DNA from: JANXVY01 sp040080145
GTDB taxonomy: Bacteria; Pseudomonadota; Alphaproteobacteria; Rhizobiales; Hyphomicrobiaceae
Assembly: GCA_040080145.1 (NCBI GenBank)
Contig: JBEBJA010000074.1
Location: forward strand, 77,932-141,931
DNA: 64,000 bases
Reading direction: 5' to 3'
Position numbers and translations under genes: made by a program. Numbering within the stretch: position 1 is the stretch's first letter; every line of letters starts with the position of its first letter. Below, in pieces: positions 17,496 through 26,178 of the stretch. The notes under the pieces were generated by a model that was not told the DNA's origin, did no database searches, and saw only the letters and a list, made by a program, of their open reading frames with translations.

Positions 17496-18050
17496 GTGTT
17501 TATGAGGAGCGCAATTCGACTGCACCTCAAACATTCAGAAAGTCGAGCGTTTCCCATGCCAATGCTGAATAACCGGACCCTCATCTACGGACTATTTCCC
17601 AGATCTGCCAACATGTTGCACCCAACTCCCGCGTCGCCCTCGAAGCCTCGCGATGGTGCCGGTAGCGCCATTTCCTGGGGCGTTTCGGGCGTATCGGGGC
17701 GCGGGTTGTTTTCGACCTGTACCATTTTAACAGGTGAGCCGATCATTTGCTCGCCTGCTATGGCCGTTAAGGCGGCGGCCCTCGATGCCAGCGTTTCACC
17801 ATATGCCTTCGTGCTCAATCGGGAATTGAGCGCCGATTGCGATGACATGGCTGCGGAATATGCGCTCGTATTCGGGCCTGTCAGTCTCGCCAATCATGCA
17901 GATGCGCCAAATGCAGCCGTGTCGTTTGTAAAAACCACCGAACGTGGATTGGAAGCGCAATTGACCGCGCTGCGGACCATCCCTAAAGGGAGCGAAATCT
18001 TCATTTGCTATCCAGATCGTCACCGCTACGTGAAGCCCGGCTGGTTCTAA
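17496..18050 (+). CDS. SET-domain protein (putative protein lysine methyltransferase)
   Basis: The 184-aa protein has a SET domain from about residue 65: GRGLFST (69-75), GEPII (80-84), the pseudoknot segment FGPVSLANHADAPNA (126-140, with the Asn-His pair 133-134) and ALRTIPKGSEIFICYPD with Tyr172. These are the AdoMet-binding and catalytic signatures of SET lysine methyltransferases; no post-SET cysteines are present. The N-terminal 60 residues are unconserved and low in structure. The start is uncertain: GTG at 17496 has GGGAG upstream, and ATG codons at 17502 and 17556 are possible. The target protein is unknown. It runs opposite to the glc genes on both sides. Confidence 0.7.
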   Translation: MFMRSAIRLHLKHSESRAFPMPMLNNRTLIYGLFPRSANMLHPTPASPSKPRDGAGSAISWGVSGVSGRGLFSTCTILTGEPIICSPAMAVKAAALDASVSPYAFVLNRELSADCDDMAAEYALVFGPVSLANHADAPNAAVSFVKTTERGLEAQLTALRTIPKGSEIFICYPDRHRYVKPGWF

Positions 18051-18056
18051 GTGTCG

Positions 18057-18491
18057 TCACGGCGCCGGCTTTTTGGCCAGTAGCAACTGAGTGCAGCTGA
18101 ACGTCGCCATGAGTTTGCCGGTGGCTTGCGCTGTGACCCGCGCCTCCCACAATTGCGTGCTACGGCCAAGGTGCGCCGCCTTGGCCTCGCATATGACGAT
18201 TCCGTCCTGGACCGTCGATAGAAAGTTGGCCTTCAGCTCCAGCGTGGTGAAATTCTGCGCGGTCTCGGGCAGGTGGGCGATGCAGGCAAACCCTGCCGCC
18301 GTGTCCGCCAGGGTGACGACGCTGCCCGCGTGCAGAAAACCATTGGACGCCAAATGATGAGGTTTAACCGCGATCTGCGCCTTCAAGAACCCCTGTCCCA
18401 TGTCGATCACGGTGAAGCCGACATAGCCGGGAAAATATCCGATGGCCTTTTGGTTGAACACTTCGGGGGTGTAGGCGGGATTGAATTTCAT
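18057..18491 (-). CDS. PaaI-family acyl-CoA thioesterase
   Basis: A 144-aa hot-dog-fold protein. The signature LASNGFLHAGSVVTLADTAAGFA is the active-site helix region of PaaI/YbgC-like thioesterases, with the NGFLHAG loop and an Asp in the hot-dog helix. It would hydrolyse an acyl-CoA in the cytoplasm; the substrate cannot be read from sequence. The ATG at 18491 is used here; a TTG at 18506 would overlap the glcE stop by 4 nt and adds five residues. It directly follows glcE, so it is likely in the glcDE transcript, and it is convergent with the SET gene, 6 nt away. Confidence 0.85.
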   Translation of the reverse strand: MKFNPAYTPEVFNQKAIGYFPGYVGFTVIDMGQGFLKAQIAVKPHHLASNGFLHAGSVVTLADTAAGFACIAHLPETAQNFTTLELKANFLSTVQDGIVICEAKAAHLGRSTQLWEARVTAQATGKLMATFSCTQLLLAKKPAP

Positions 18492-18502
18492 CGCGTGCCC
18501 GG

Positions 18503-19735
18503 TCAAATTCCTGCATACATGCGTTCGGGATTGAGAATTCCGCTCGGATCGAATGCCGATTTGATCCCGCGGGTCAGGCGTTCGACGGCTGGGCTCATGG
18601 GTTGGAACACCTCGACTGAGCGGCGTACGTCTGCCTCCGCCCGGATCAGCGTCGCGTGACCGCCGTGTGTCGACAAAATCCGCCTGATATCGGCTGCGCC
18701 CGCATCGGCTGATGCTGTCACTTCCAGCCAGATCACGCCGCCGGATGCATCATAATAGGCTTCGACTTTCATATTCCGCCGGACAGCGTTGATTGCCTTT
18801 GCCGCCAATGCAGGTGCCGTCGAAATTCGCCACAGGTGGGCCGGTGATTCGCTTTTGAGCGGGGTCAGCACCGATAATCGCCGCAGTTCCGACCAGAACG
18901 GCAGTGACGCTTCATGCGCTAGCGAGAGCGGCGACCCGTAAATTTTGAGCGCATCCTTGAGGCGCTCGACGCGGTAGGCAACCGAGTTGCTGAAATTCTC
19001 GATGCGAATGGCGGTCAGTGTGCTCGCTTCGCGTGCCAAGCTGTTGAGTTCGAGACGGGACGTCAGGCCTGCCGTGAGGTGGGCGGTCCCTGAGACCTCG
19101 TAGGGGGTTCCCATCGCCGCGCACAACAATTCCACGCCGATCTCGTCCGACAGTCCGGCATAGACCAGCGTTTCCGTTTGCTGTGGCTTGGGCAGTACTT
19201 TGAACGTGACTTCGCTGAAAACTGCAAGCGTGCCCCAGCTCCCAGTCAATCCGCGCGCCACGTCGTATCCGGTCACGTTTTTCAGCACGCGCCCGCCCGA
19301 TTTGAAAAGTTCGCCGCGTCCGTTGATTGCGCGCACACCCAACAGGTGATCGCGTGCGGCTCCTGCTGCGATCCGCCGCGAACCTGAGATGTTGGTCGCA
19401 AATACCGAGCCGATGGTTTGCACGCCCCCCGCGCCCCCGGTTGCTGGACCCAGATCGACGGGTTCGAACGCCAGCATCTGACCGCGCTCGGCCAATGTGC
19501 CCTCGATCTGGGCGACCGATGTTCCCGCATTTGCCGACATAACAAGTTCGGTCGGCTCGTAAAGTGTGATGCCTGATAACCTAGTCAGTTCGACGATGAC
19601 GGATTGAGGTGCGGGACGCCCAATAGCGGATTTCGAGCCCGCCCCGCGGATCTCTGCAGGTAGCTTTTGCTGGGCTAGTGCTGCGAGTGCGCTCTGCAAC
19701 TCGGCTTCAGTTGTCGGCCGCACAAATTCAACCAC
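18503..19735 (-). CDS. glcE: Glycolate oxidase FAD-binding subunit
   Basis: A 410-aa GlcE with the PCMH-type FAD-binding domain: EIRGAGSKSAIGRP near residue 30, then the conserved GATGGAGGVQTIGSVFATN and SGGRVLKNVTGYDVARG segments. It forms the membrane-associated GlcDEF complex with GlcD and GlcF, oxidising glycolate to glyoxylate. It lies 37 nt after glcD on the same strand. Length is slightly above the E. coli protein. The glycolate would come from the phosphoglycolate phosphatase reaction; the gph gene is in this window but not adjacent. Confidence 0.93.
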   Translation of the reverse strand: MVEFVRPTTEAELQSALAALAQQKLPAEIRGAGSKSAIGRPAPQSVIVELTRLSGITLYEPTELVMSANAGTSVAQIEGTLAERGQMLAFEPVDLGPATGGAGGVQTIGSVFATNISGSRRIAAGAARDHLLGVRAINGRGELFKSGGRVLKNVTGYDVARGLTGSWGTLAVFSEVTFKVLPKPQQTETLVYAGLSDEIGVELLCAAMGTPYEVSGTAHLTAGLTSRLELNSLAREASTLTAIRIENFSNSVAYRVERLKDALKIYGSPLSLAHEASLPFWSELRRLSVLTPLKSESPAHLWRISTAPALAAKAINAVRRNMKVEAYYDASGGVIWLEVTASADAGAADIRRILSTHGGHATLIRAEADVRRSVEVFQPMSPAVERLTRGIKSAFDPSGILNPERMYAGI

Positions 19736-19772
19736 GTATCAGTCTCCTTAAGGGCAAAAGAGTGCGAATGGT

Positions 19773-21236
19773 TCAGGCTGCGGCCGGGATAATGGTGCTG
19801 GTTACACGCGCTTGTGCTTCAAGGGGAAAAACTTTGGCGGGGTTTAACAGCCAGCCGGGGTCGAACACCGATTTGATGCGCATCTGTACATTCAGATCGA
19901 CGTCGTTGAACTGCTTTGTCATCAAGTCGCGCTTTTCGATACCGACGCCATGTTCGCCGGTCAGGCATCCGCCGACTTCCACGCATAGTGCGAGAATATC
20001 GGCACCGGCCTTCTCGGCCTTCTGCTCGCTTGCTGGATCGTTGGCGTCGAACATGATGAGTGGATGCAGATTGCCGTCGCCGGCATGGAAGATATTTGCC
20101 ACGCGCAATCCGTAGCTGGTGCAAATTTGCGAAATAGCCGTCAACACTTCTGGCAAGCGCCCCAGGGGAATCGTGCCGTCCATGCAGTAGTAGTCCGAGA
20201 TCCGGCCCAAAGCGCCGAACGCTGATTTGCGGCCTTTCCAGATTTTGGCGCTCTGATCTGCACTCGCGCTGATGGTATGTGTCGTCGGGCGGAACGGCTT
20301 GGCGAGGTCGAGCATCTGCTGCAGCCGTTCGGATATCTCGGCTTCCGAGCCCTCGACTTCGATAATCAGCAAGGCTTCAACGTCCAATGGATAGCCAGCT
20401 TTTGCGTAATCCTCGCAAACGGCAATGGCCGGGCGATCCATAAACTCGATCGCGACCGGGATGACCCCCGAGGCGATGATTGCGGCTACGCAGCGGCCAG
20501 CGGCCTCGCTTGAGTCGAACCCGAGCAGCATCGGCCGTGCGCCCTCGGTTGCCTTGATGATGCGTACCGTCGCTTCTGTGATAATCCCCATCTGGCCTTC
20601 CGACCCGATAATGAGGCTCAAAAGATCGTAGCCTGCCGCGTCCACGTATGGCCCACCAACGTCAATGATCTCGCCGGTCATCAGCACCATGCGTACGCCA
20701 AGCACGTTGTTGGTCGTAACGCCGTATTTGAGGCAGTGCGCGCCACCCGAGTTCATGCCGAGATTGCCGGCGAGCGTGCATGCGAGCTGGCTTGATGGAT
20801 CGGGCGCGTAGAAAAAGCCCTCTGGTGCAACGGCTGCCGTAATAGCGACGTTGGTGATGCCGGTTTCGACCCGCATGGAGCGGCCGGCGTAATCAACGTC
20901 CAGCACGCGGTTCATCTTTGAAATGCCGATGACGATTGCATCTTCGGCCGGGAGTGCGCCTCCTGCTAGCGACGTGCCTGCCCCGCGAGCAATGACCTTG
21001 ATGCCGTTTGCGTGGCAATAGCGCATGACGTTTGCAACTGCCTGGGTCGTTTGCGGCAGCACCACCGCCAGCGGCATCCTCCGGTAGGACGTCAGTGCAT
21101 CGGTATCAAAAGCCCGCCGCCCGTCTTCGTCCGAGATCACCGCCTCGCGGCCTGCAATGGCGATCAGGTCCGCCGTGATTTTTTCCCGCCGCCCCATGAT
21201 GTCGCGGTCGGGGTCCGGCAGCCGAATGAGCGACAT
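19773..21236 (-). CDS. glcD: Glycolate oxidase catalytic subunit
   Basis: A 487-aa FAD-linked oxidase. The VIARGAGTSLAGGALP and STLAGNLGMNSGG-like (TLAGNLGMNSGGAHCLKYG) blocks are the PCMH FAD signatures, and the C-terminal half carries HAGDGNLHPL and GEHGVGIEKRD with the substrate and metal-binding histidines. GlcD oxidises glycolate (or D-lactate) at the inner membrane with GlcE and GlcF. It is the first gene of the minus-strand glcD-glcE-thioesterase unit, divergent from a LysR-type regulator, which may control it. Confidence 0.94.
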   Translation of the reverse strand: MSLIRLPDPDRDIMGRREKITADLIAIAGREAVISDEDGRRAFDTDALTSYRRMPLAVVLPQTTQAVANVMRYCHANGIKVIARGAGTSLAGGALPAEDAIVIGISKMNRVLDVDYAGRSMRVETGITNVAITAAVAPEGFFYAPDPSSQLACTLAGNLGMNSGGAHCLKYGVTTNNVLGVRMVLMTGEIIDVGGPYVDAAGYDLLSLIIGSEGQMGIITEATVRIIKATEGARPMLLGFDSSEAAGRCVAAIIASGVIPVAIEFMDRPAIAVCEDYAKAGYPLDVEALLIIEVEGSEAEISERLQQMLDLAKPFRPTTHTISASADQSAKIWKGRKSAFGALGRISDYYCMDGTIPLGRLPEVLTAISQICTSYGLRVANIFHAGDGNLHPLIMFDANDPASEQKAEKAGADILALCVEVGGCLTGEHGVGIEKRDLMTKQFNDVDLNVQMRIKSVFDPGWLLNPAKVFPLEAQARVTSTIIPAAA

Positions 21237-21436
21237 TTTACTTTCCTTTTGGTCCGGGAGGCGATTGCTGATTTATCACAGCATACTCGATGCGGCTTTA
21301 ACTACCCAAACACCAAAAAACTACAATCTTTAGCCACCTTCAACCCATGAGCATAAGTGTTGCGTCCACACCGTTATCTAACAGCCCATAGTTTTGTCGA
21401 CTGTTTTGGCACATTGTATACGTTGGAGCATAATCC

Positions 21437-22453
21437 ATGAGTTCGGATTCTCGAAAGTCCAACAAGGAAGTATCCGTGACTGCGATCAGTGATCTTGAAA
21501 TCTTCGCCCGCGTTGCCCGGACGGGAAACATGTCCGCCGCAGGACGCGAGATGGCCTTGTCGCCAGCTGTCGTGTCCAAGCGCGTCAGCTTGCTGGAGGA
21601 CCGCCTGGGTGCCCGCTTGTTCCAGCGGACAACGCGGCAACTGACCTTGACCGAGACCGGGGAGGGCTATTTCAAGCGGGTTGTCGACATCCTGAGCCTG
21701 GTTGAGGAAGCCGAAGATTTTGTCAGCCGCCGCAATACCAAGCCGCGCGGCATTCTCAAGGTGACGGCCCCAACGTCGTTCGGCCGCCGTCATGTCACGC
21801 CGCACCTTGCGTCTTTCTTGGCCCGCTATCCCGACATCGAACTCGACATGCATCTGACCGACACGTTCGCCGATATTATTCGCGACGGGTTCGATCTTGC
21901 GATCCGTATTGGCGAGCTTCAGGATTCCTCCCTTGTCGCTCGCAAACTTGCCTCTGATCACCGGGTGTTATGCGCCTCGCCGGATTACCTCGCCAGAGAG
22001 GGTACGCCTAAGTCAGTTGCCGACCTTGAAAGCCATAGCTGCATCGGCGCGGGCCTTCAGGAGGCTTGGCGGCTTGATGGCCCCGAGGGCCCCAAGTACG
22101 CTAAAATTCATTCCAATGTCCGTACCAACTCAGCTGATTTTGTTCGCGATGCTCTCATTGCTGGGTTGGGAATTGGTCTTCGCGCGACCTGGGATATTGG
22201 ACAAGAATTGAAGTCTGGCGAACTCGTCCGCATTTTGCCTGAATACCGGGGCGCGAGTTCCCTTGCCATTCACGCCGTCTATCCCAGCCGTGACTTCATG
22301 CCGGCCAAGGTTAACGTCTTTATCGAGCATCTGGCTGAAACCTATGGTTCCGAGCCGTACTGGGATCGCGACCTGGCTGGCTTAGTTGGCAGCCAGAGCG
22401 ACGGTAAGGGTGGCCGCTCCAACGGCAAGGTTCGCGTCGCTGCGACGCGCTAA
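21437..22453 (+). CDS. LysR-family transcriptional regulator
   Basis: A 338-aa LysR protein with the N-terminal winged helix-turn-helix (DLEIFARVARTGNMSAAGREMALSP..VSKRVSLLEDRLGARLFQRTTR) and the two-lobe effector domain beginning about residue 100. Its position divergent from glcD, with a 200-bp shared intergenic region, is the classic place for a LysR regulator of the neighbouring operon, so control of glycolate oxidation is a reasonable inference. It could equally act on the LutA-like gene downstream. The C-terminal about 20 residues are Ser/Gly/Lys rich. The ATG at 21437 is the first in frame. Confidence 0.92.
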   Translation: MSSDSRKSNKEVSVTAISDLEIFARVARTGNMSAAGREMALSPAVVSKRVSLLEDRLGARLFQRTTRQLTLTETGEGYFKRVVDILSLVEEAEDFVSRRNTKPRGILKVTAPTSFGRRHVTPHLASFLARYPDIELDMHLTDTFADIIRDGFDLAIRIGELQDSSLVARKLASDHRVLCASPDYLAREGTPKSVADLESHSCIGAGLQEAWRLDGPEGPKYAKIHSNVRTNSADFVRDALIAGLGIGLRATWDIGQELKSGELVRILPEYRGASSLAIHAVYPSRDFMPAKVNVFIEHLAETYGSEPYWDRDLAGLVGSQSDGKGGRSNGKVRVAATR

Positions 22454-22674
22454 GCAGACGCTGCCACTTGCAAAAATCAGAGGGTTGCGTTGCTCGTCGC
22501 GCGCAAACGGGCTAGACGTCCTCATACCCTGTTGCAAAATGAATGACCGAAGGGAGGTCATTCAGTTTGAGTCCGTTCTAGCGGACGGTGGCTCGGTGCC
22601 GCTGGGCCAGCGTACGGCGACATGGTCGATGTATTCGCTCGCCTGTATTTTTCCGATTCGCAAAAGGCACGACG

Positions 22675-23457
22675 ATGAGCACTCTTGAGGCATCGCTGCG
22701 ACCCCGCGTGGGTTTGTTTGTCACCTGCCTCGTGGACGTTTTTCGTCCATCGGTTGGCTTTGCCGCCGTCAAGTTGCTCGAAGCTGCCGGTTGTGAAGTG
22801 GAGGTGCCGGCGTTGCAGACTTGTTGCGGCCAGCCAGCGCACAATTCAGGCGATACGAAAACGACCAAGGCTATTGCGCTGGCGACTATCGAGGCCTTCG
22901 AAGGCTTTGATTATATCGTTGCTCCGTCTGGTTCGTGTGCCGGTATGCTGAAATCTCACTATCCCAAACTCATGGCGGGCGACGAGGCGGCCGAACTAAA
23001 GGCCAAGGCCTTTGCTAGTCGCGTCCATGAACTGGTTTCATTTCTCGCCGATGTCCGCGGTATCACGTCAGTGACATCCGACTTTCAGGGCCGTGTCACC
23101 TATCATGACAGCTGCTCGGGTCTACGTGAACTCGACATCAAGTCCCAGCCGCGGGCGCTCCTTGCTTCCATTCCCGGTGTTGAATTGGTCGAGATGCCGG
23201 ACAGCGAAATCTGCTGTGGCTTTGGCGGGACGTTTTCGGTCAAGTTCCCCGACATCTCCAACGCCATGGTGGAAAAGAAGACCGCCAACGTCGCCCGCGC
23301 AAAGACGGATGTCTTGCTGGCCGGTGATCTGGGCTGTCTTATGAACATGGCAGGAAAACTTAAGCGCGAAGGAAGCTCTATCGAGGTTCGGCACGTTGCG
23401 GAAATTCTCGCTGGCGATATTGCCAGCCCACCGATTGCTTCTGGGAAGCTGAAGTAA
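22675..23457 (+). CDS. lutA: LutA/YkgE-type CCG-domain (Fe-S)-binding protein
   Basis: The 260-aa protein carries two CCG (cysteine-rich) repeats: TCCGQPAHNSGD with VDVFRPSVGFA upstream, and EICCGFGGTFSVK with SCSGLRELD upstream. This is the pattern of LutA/YkgE, the small subunit of the L-lactate oxidising LutABC complex. The partners LutB and LutC are not next to it; a LysR gene precedes it and a complex I accessory gene follows on the other strand. A lone LutA could partner with GlcDE-type flavoproteins or with distant lutBC. The ATG at 22675 has an AAGG site upstream. Confidence 0.88.
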   Translation: MSTLEASLRPRVGLFVTCLVDVFRPSVGFAAVKLLEAAGCEVEVPALQTCCGQPAHNSGDTKTTKAIALATIEAFEGFDYIVAPSGSCAGMLKSHYPKLMAGDEAAELKAKAFASRVHELVSFLADVRGITSVTSDFQGRVTYHDSCSGLRELDIKSQPRALLASIPGVELVEMPDSEICCGFGGTFSVKFPDISNAMVEKKTANVARAKTDVLLAGDLGCLMNMAGKLKREGSSIEVRHVAEILAGDIASPPIASGKLK

Positions 23458-23519
23458 GAACAGTGGCCACCGGCGGTTAGCAGGTAGTCACTACCGACCT
23501 GGATTTCCGTGATGAAGGC

Positions 23520-23828
23520 TCAGTGAGTCCAGCTGCCGATTCGGCCGAATTTAAAGTTATCGGCGTAGGAGCGGCGTGTGGGTTTGCGGGCGGGCGCTTC
23601 GCTGACGGTGAATGCCATGCCGTTGGCTTCAGCATAGCGGACCGCATCTTCTTTGGAGGGGAAGCGCAAGGTCACCTGCTTTGCGGTGTTGGCCGAGCCG
23701 CTCCAGCCCATCAATGGGTCAACCGAGACTGCGCTGGCTGCTGCGGGTTCCAGCACCCATTCGTGAGTATTGCCGTGGCCGGATTGCATGGCGGCTTTTG
23801 CTGGCTTGTAAATGCGGACGTTGGTCAT
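23520..23828 (-). CDS. NDUFS4-like complex I accessory subunit (ETC complex I region)
   Basis: A 102-aa protein of the NDUFS4/18-kDa family found in alphaproteobacteria and mitochondria. It starts MTNVRIYKPAKAAMQSG, carries the GWSGSANTAKQVTLRF block and ends SYADNFKFGRIGSWTH, all typical. In mitochondria the protein stabilises the NADH dehydrogenase module of complex I; in bacteria the same role in the peripheral arm is expected. Other nuo genes are not in this window, which is normal because this gene is usually scattered. It is next to tRNA-Pro on the same strand. Confidence 0.9.
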   Translation of the reverse strand: MTNVRIYKPAKAAMQSGHGNTHEWVLEPAAASAVSVDPLMGWSGSANTAKQVTLRFPSKEDAVRYAEANGMAFTVSEAPARKPTRRSYADNFKFGRIGSWTH

Positions 23829-23869
23829 GCGCGCGGGCCTGGCAATCGTTGCGAAACGCCAAAAATGAT

Positions 23870-23946
23870 TGGTCGGGGCGTGGGGATTCGAACTCCAGAC
23901 CCTCTGCTCCCAAAGCAGATGCTCTACCAGGCTGAGCTACGCCCCG
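23870..23946 (-). tRNA. tRNA-Pro (anticodon TGG)
   Basis: Read on the minus strand, the 77-nt sequence starts CGGGGCGTAGCTCAGC, has a 7-bp acceptor stem (CGGGGCG with CGCCCCG), a D arm with GGTAGAGC, an anticodon arm CTGCTTTGGGAGCAG with loop TTTGGGA and anticodon TGG, and TTCGAAT in the T loop, followed by encoded CCA. The T stem has one A-C mismatch. It lies upstream of the NDUFS4-like gene. Confidence 0.95.
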
Positions 23947-24000
23947 ACATTGCGCATGTGTGAGGCCTAATGATCTCGCGGTCAAGGCGTTATGCGAACT

Positions 24001-24504
24001 TTATCGTGCCGTTTGGAAAATACGATGCCGCACCCTGTCACCGGGCTTCAAGCCCAACCGGGCAGCGGCCCCACCGGCTAGTTCGAGCACGGCCAGCACA
24101 TCGCCATTTGACGCGATGATCGTCTCGGATAGTGGCTCCGTCATCGCTTCGATTCGATGAATGACGCCGTCGGCGCGGATGAAGATCATATCGAGCGGGA
24201 TATAGGTATTCCGCATCCACATGCTGGATTCGCGGGGGGCAGATGATGGGAAGAGCATCCCGCTGTCCTCGGCTAGTCTGGTGCGGAACATCAGCCCCAT
24301 GGCCATATCTTCTGCCGACTCAGCAACTTCAATGGAAATTTGCGTCTCGCCCTGTGACGTTGTCAGCCACAGCTTTTCGAGCAGCATTTTGGCCAGTGCC
24401 GTCCCGGGATCGCCCGCAGAGACGAACCCCAGGCAAAAAAACAACAGGGCCGCGCGTTGCGCAGCCCTGTTAATAAAATTCGATTGTACCGTGCCGATCA
24501 TCAT
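24001..24504 (-). CDS. DUF192 secreted protein
   Basis: A 167-aa protein with a signal peptide (hydrophobic core about residues 18-31, probable cleavage after the ALA near residue 38) followed by a DUF192 domain. Visible markers are the EDMAMGLMFRTRL region, the SMWMRNTYIPLDMIFI strand and the C-terminal GAAARLGLKPGDRV. Proteins of this family are small periplasmic or extracellular and have no assigned function. The ATG at 24504 was chosen as it starts the signal peptide; the longer frame extends into the cold-shock gene. It lies 22 nt after the double cold-shock gene on the same strand. Confidence 0.88.
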   Translation of the reverse strand: MMIGTVQSNFINRAAQRAALLFFCLGFVSAGDPGTALAKMLLEKLWLTTSQGETQISIEVAESAEDMAMGLMFRTRLAEDSGMLFPSSAPRESSMWMRNTYIPLDMIFIRADGVIHRIEAMTEPLSETIIASNGDVLAVLELAGGAAARLGLKPGDRVRHRIFQTAR

Positions 24505-24526
24505 GACATCCAGTGAAGATGACCGT

Positions 24527-25126
24527 TTAGTGAGACGAGGGTCCGGTCTGGACACCGTCTGGCCGCAATTCGGCAGCCATACAGCCCTTGTAACCATGAC
24601 CCCAGCGAACCTGGACGATCTGACCTGGACGAAGTTCGGCAAAACCGAAGCGCCGCAGAGTCTCCATGTGTACAAAGATATCGGGCGTGCCGTCGCCTCG
24701 TGTCAAGAATCCAAATCCGCGAACGCGGTTGAACCACTTAACCAGGGCGCGTTCCCAGTCGCTTTCAGGCTCGACAATAACGTGAGTCCGTTGCGGCAAC
24801 TGAGAGGGATGGATCGCTGTCGATTCATCCATGCTGATGATGCGGAAGGCTTGCATGCCTTTGGGCCGCTTCAGAACTTGGCAGTGAACTCGGGCACCTT
24901 CGTAGGCTGTCTGAAAACCGCCAGCGCGCAGGCATGTGACATGAAGGAGAATGTCGGTCGTGCCCGTGTCTGGAACGATAAAACCATAGCCTTTTGAGGC
25001 GTCAAACCATTTAATGGAGCCTGCGATCTCGACGACCTCTAGGCCATCGCGCAAGCGTTCTAGTTCCAAATCGGCTTGAGTCTGCGTACCACCGAGATTG
25101 GGTGGTAAGTTCGTGTCCCCCATCAT
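24527..25126 (-). CDS. Tandem cold-shock-domain protein
   Basis: A 199-aa protein with two cold-shock domains, unlike the single-domain CspA of about 70 aa. The first has KGYGFI (45-50) and ILLHV (59-63), the second RGFGFL (136-141) and IFVHM (150-154), the RNP1 and RNP2 motifs. A charged linker separates them. Such duplicated CSD proteins occur in alphaproteobacteria and bind RNA or single-stranded DNA. The start is one of two adjacent ATGs (25126 or 25123) after an AAAGGGG site. A 611-bp intergenic region precedes it, leaving room for a long structured leader as in other cold-shock genes. Confidence 0.9.
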   Translation of the reverse strand: MMGDTNLPPNLGGTQTQADLELERLRDGLEVVEIAGSIKWFDASKGYGFIVPDTGTTDILLHVTCLRAGGFQTAYEGARVHCQVLKRPKGMQAFRIISMDESTAIHPSQLPQRTHVIVEPESDWERALVKWFNRVRGFGFLTRGDGTPDIFVHMETLRRFGFAELRPGQIVQVRWGHGYKGCMAAELRPDGVQTGPSSH

Positions 25127-25737
25127 CGTACCCCTTTATACTGTAAGCTGTTGCAACTTGTAATTGCTGCTCTAAACGCTGGCCTCGAAGTGATGGTGAG
25201 TCACAACGCCCTTGCGGCCGACTCAGAACAGTTAACAACGCAACAATACCATCCAGACACGAACTACCAAGTCAAAAATGGGGGTGGCGGGCGGATGGTG
25301 GCTAAAAGGTGTGCTCAATCCACAGGCTAGTTCGTCACGTAACTGCCTCAAAAATAGTATTTTAACCATCTTCATCCGAGTGTTTTGCGCAATGCAAAAA
25401 TTTTTTGCTTTGACGGCCCGAATCACGTGATCCGGAGTAAACCGCTATGCGAGTTGGCCATTTTTTGGTCATAATCGGAATGATGAATTTAGCCTAAAGT
25501 TGAATTATTTCAACCATTCTCGCTTCGCTTGTGTTGCGTTGCACCAATTTTTGGCAGATGATCTGCCATTTCTTCTAGCAGTTGCGTTCTTCAGCCTGTG
25601 CGTGTGGTGCAGCCCAACCATCTGGTTAAAGGTTTGGAGGGAACGGTCTTACTAGACAACGCTGACGGTTGGAGAAAATTCCGTAGCGGCAATTCCCAAC
25701 GTCCAGATGTGAATTAACTTAGCTTTAAGGCAGTCCT
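25127..25737. other. AT-rich intergenic region between cold-shock and glyoxalase genes
   Basis: This 611-bp, notably AT-rich stretch holds the promoters and leaders of the divergent cold-shock (minus) and glyoxalase (plus) genes. I see no gene with a convincing reading frame. Visible elements are a near-palindrome GCAAAAATTTTTTGC around 25395-25410 and the separate 17-bp palindrome listed at 25552-25568. Confidence 0.5.
25552..25568. promoter_or_regulatory. Perfect 17-bp palindrome, operator-like
   Basis: TGGCAGAT-G-ATCTGCCA is a perfect dyad with 8-bp arms around one central base. The length and symmetry suit a dimeric repressor such as a GntR or MarR type. A TTTCTTCT run follows on the plus strand, so a small terminator is the alternative. 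It lies about 170 bp upstream of the glyoxalase gene. Confidence 0.45.
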
Positions 25738-26178
25738 ATGAAGTACCTGCATACAATGGTCCGCGTTGGCGATCCTGCGGCGGCGCTCGCCTTTTACTGC
25801 GATGGTTTAGGGTTGATCGAGACGCGGCGCATTGATAACCAACAGGGCCGCTTTACCCTTATTTTCCTGACGGCGCCTGCCGATAGCCAGCGCGCGGCTG
25901 ATGAAAGGGCGCCCCTGCTAGAACTGACGCACAATTGGGACCCGGAGACCTATGCGGGGGGGCGCAATTTCGGCCACCTGGCATTTGAGGTCGACGACAT
26001 TTATGCAACGTGCTCCCATCTTGCCAGGTGCGGGATTGTCATCAACCGCCCCCCGCGCGATGGCCGCATGGCGTTTGTACGATCGCCGGATGGGATCTCA
26101 ATCGAGCTGTTGCAGAAGGGTGCTGCTCTCGCACCACTTGAGCCTTGGGCTTCGATGGCGAACACGGGTAGCTGGTGA
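25738..26178 (+). CDS. gloA: Lactoylglutathione lyase (glyoxalase I)
   Basis: A 146-aa glyoxalase I that turns the methylglyoxal-glutathione hemithioacetal into lactoylglutathione. The metal ligands fall where expected in two beta-alpha-beta-beta-beta repeats: His5 in KYLHTMVRV, Glu62 in LLELTHNWD, His80 in NFGHLAFEV and Glu123 in ISIELLQKG. The TYAGGRNFGHLAF block is typical of the nickel-type bacterial enzyme. Its stop overlaps the GTG start of the flavoprotein gene by 4 nt. The ATG at 25738 is preceded by AAGG. Confidence 0.94.
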   Translation: MKYLHTMVRVGDPAAALAFYCDGLGLIETRRIDNQQGRFTLIFLTAPADSQRAADERAPLLELTHNWDPETYAGGRNFGHLAFEVDDIYATCSHLARCGIVINRPPRDGRMAFVRSPDGISIELLQKGAALAPLEPWASMANTGSW

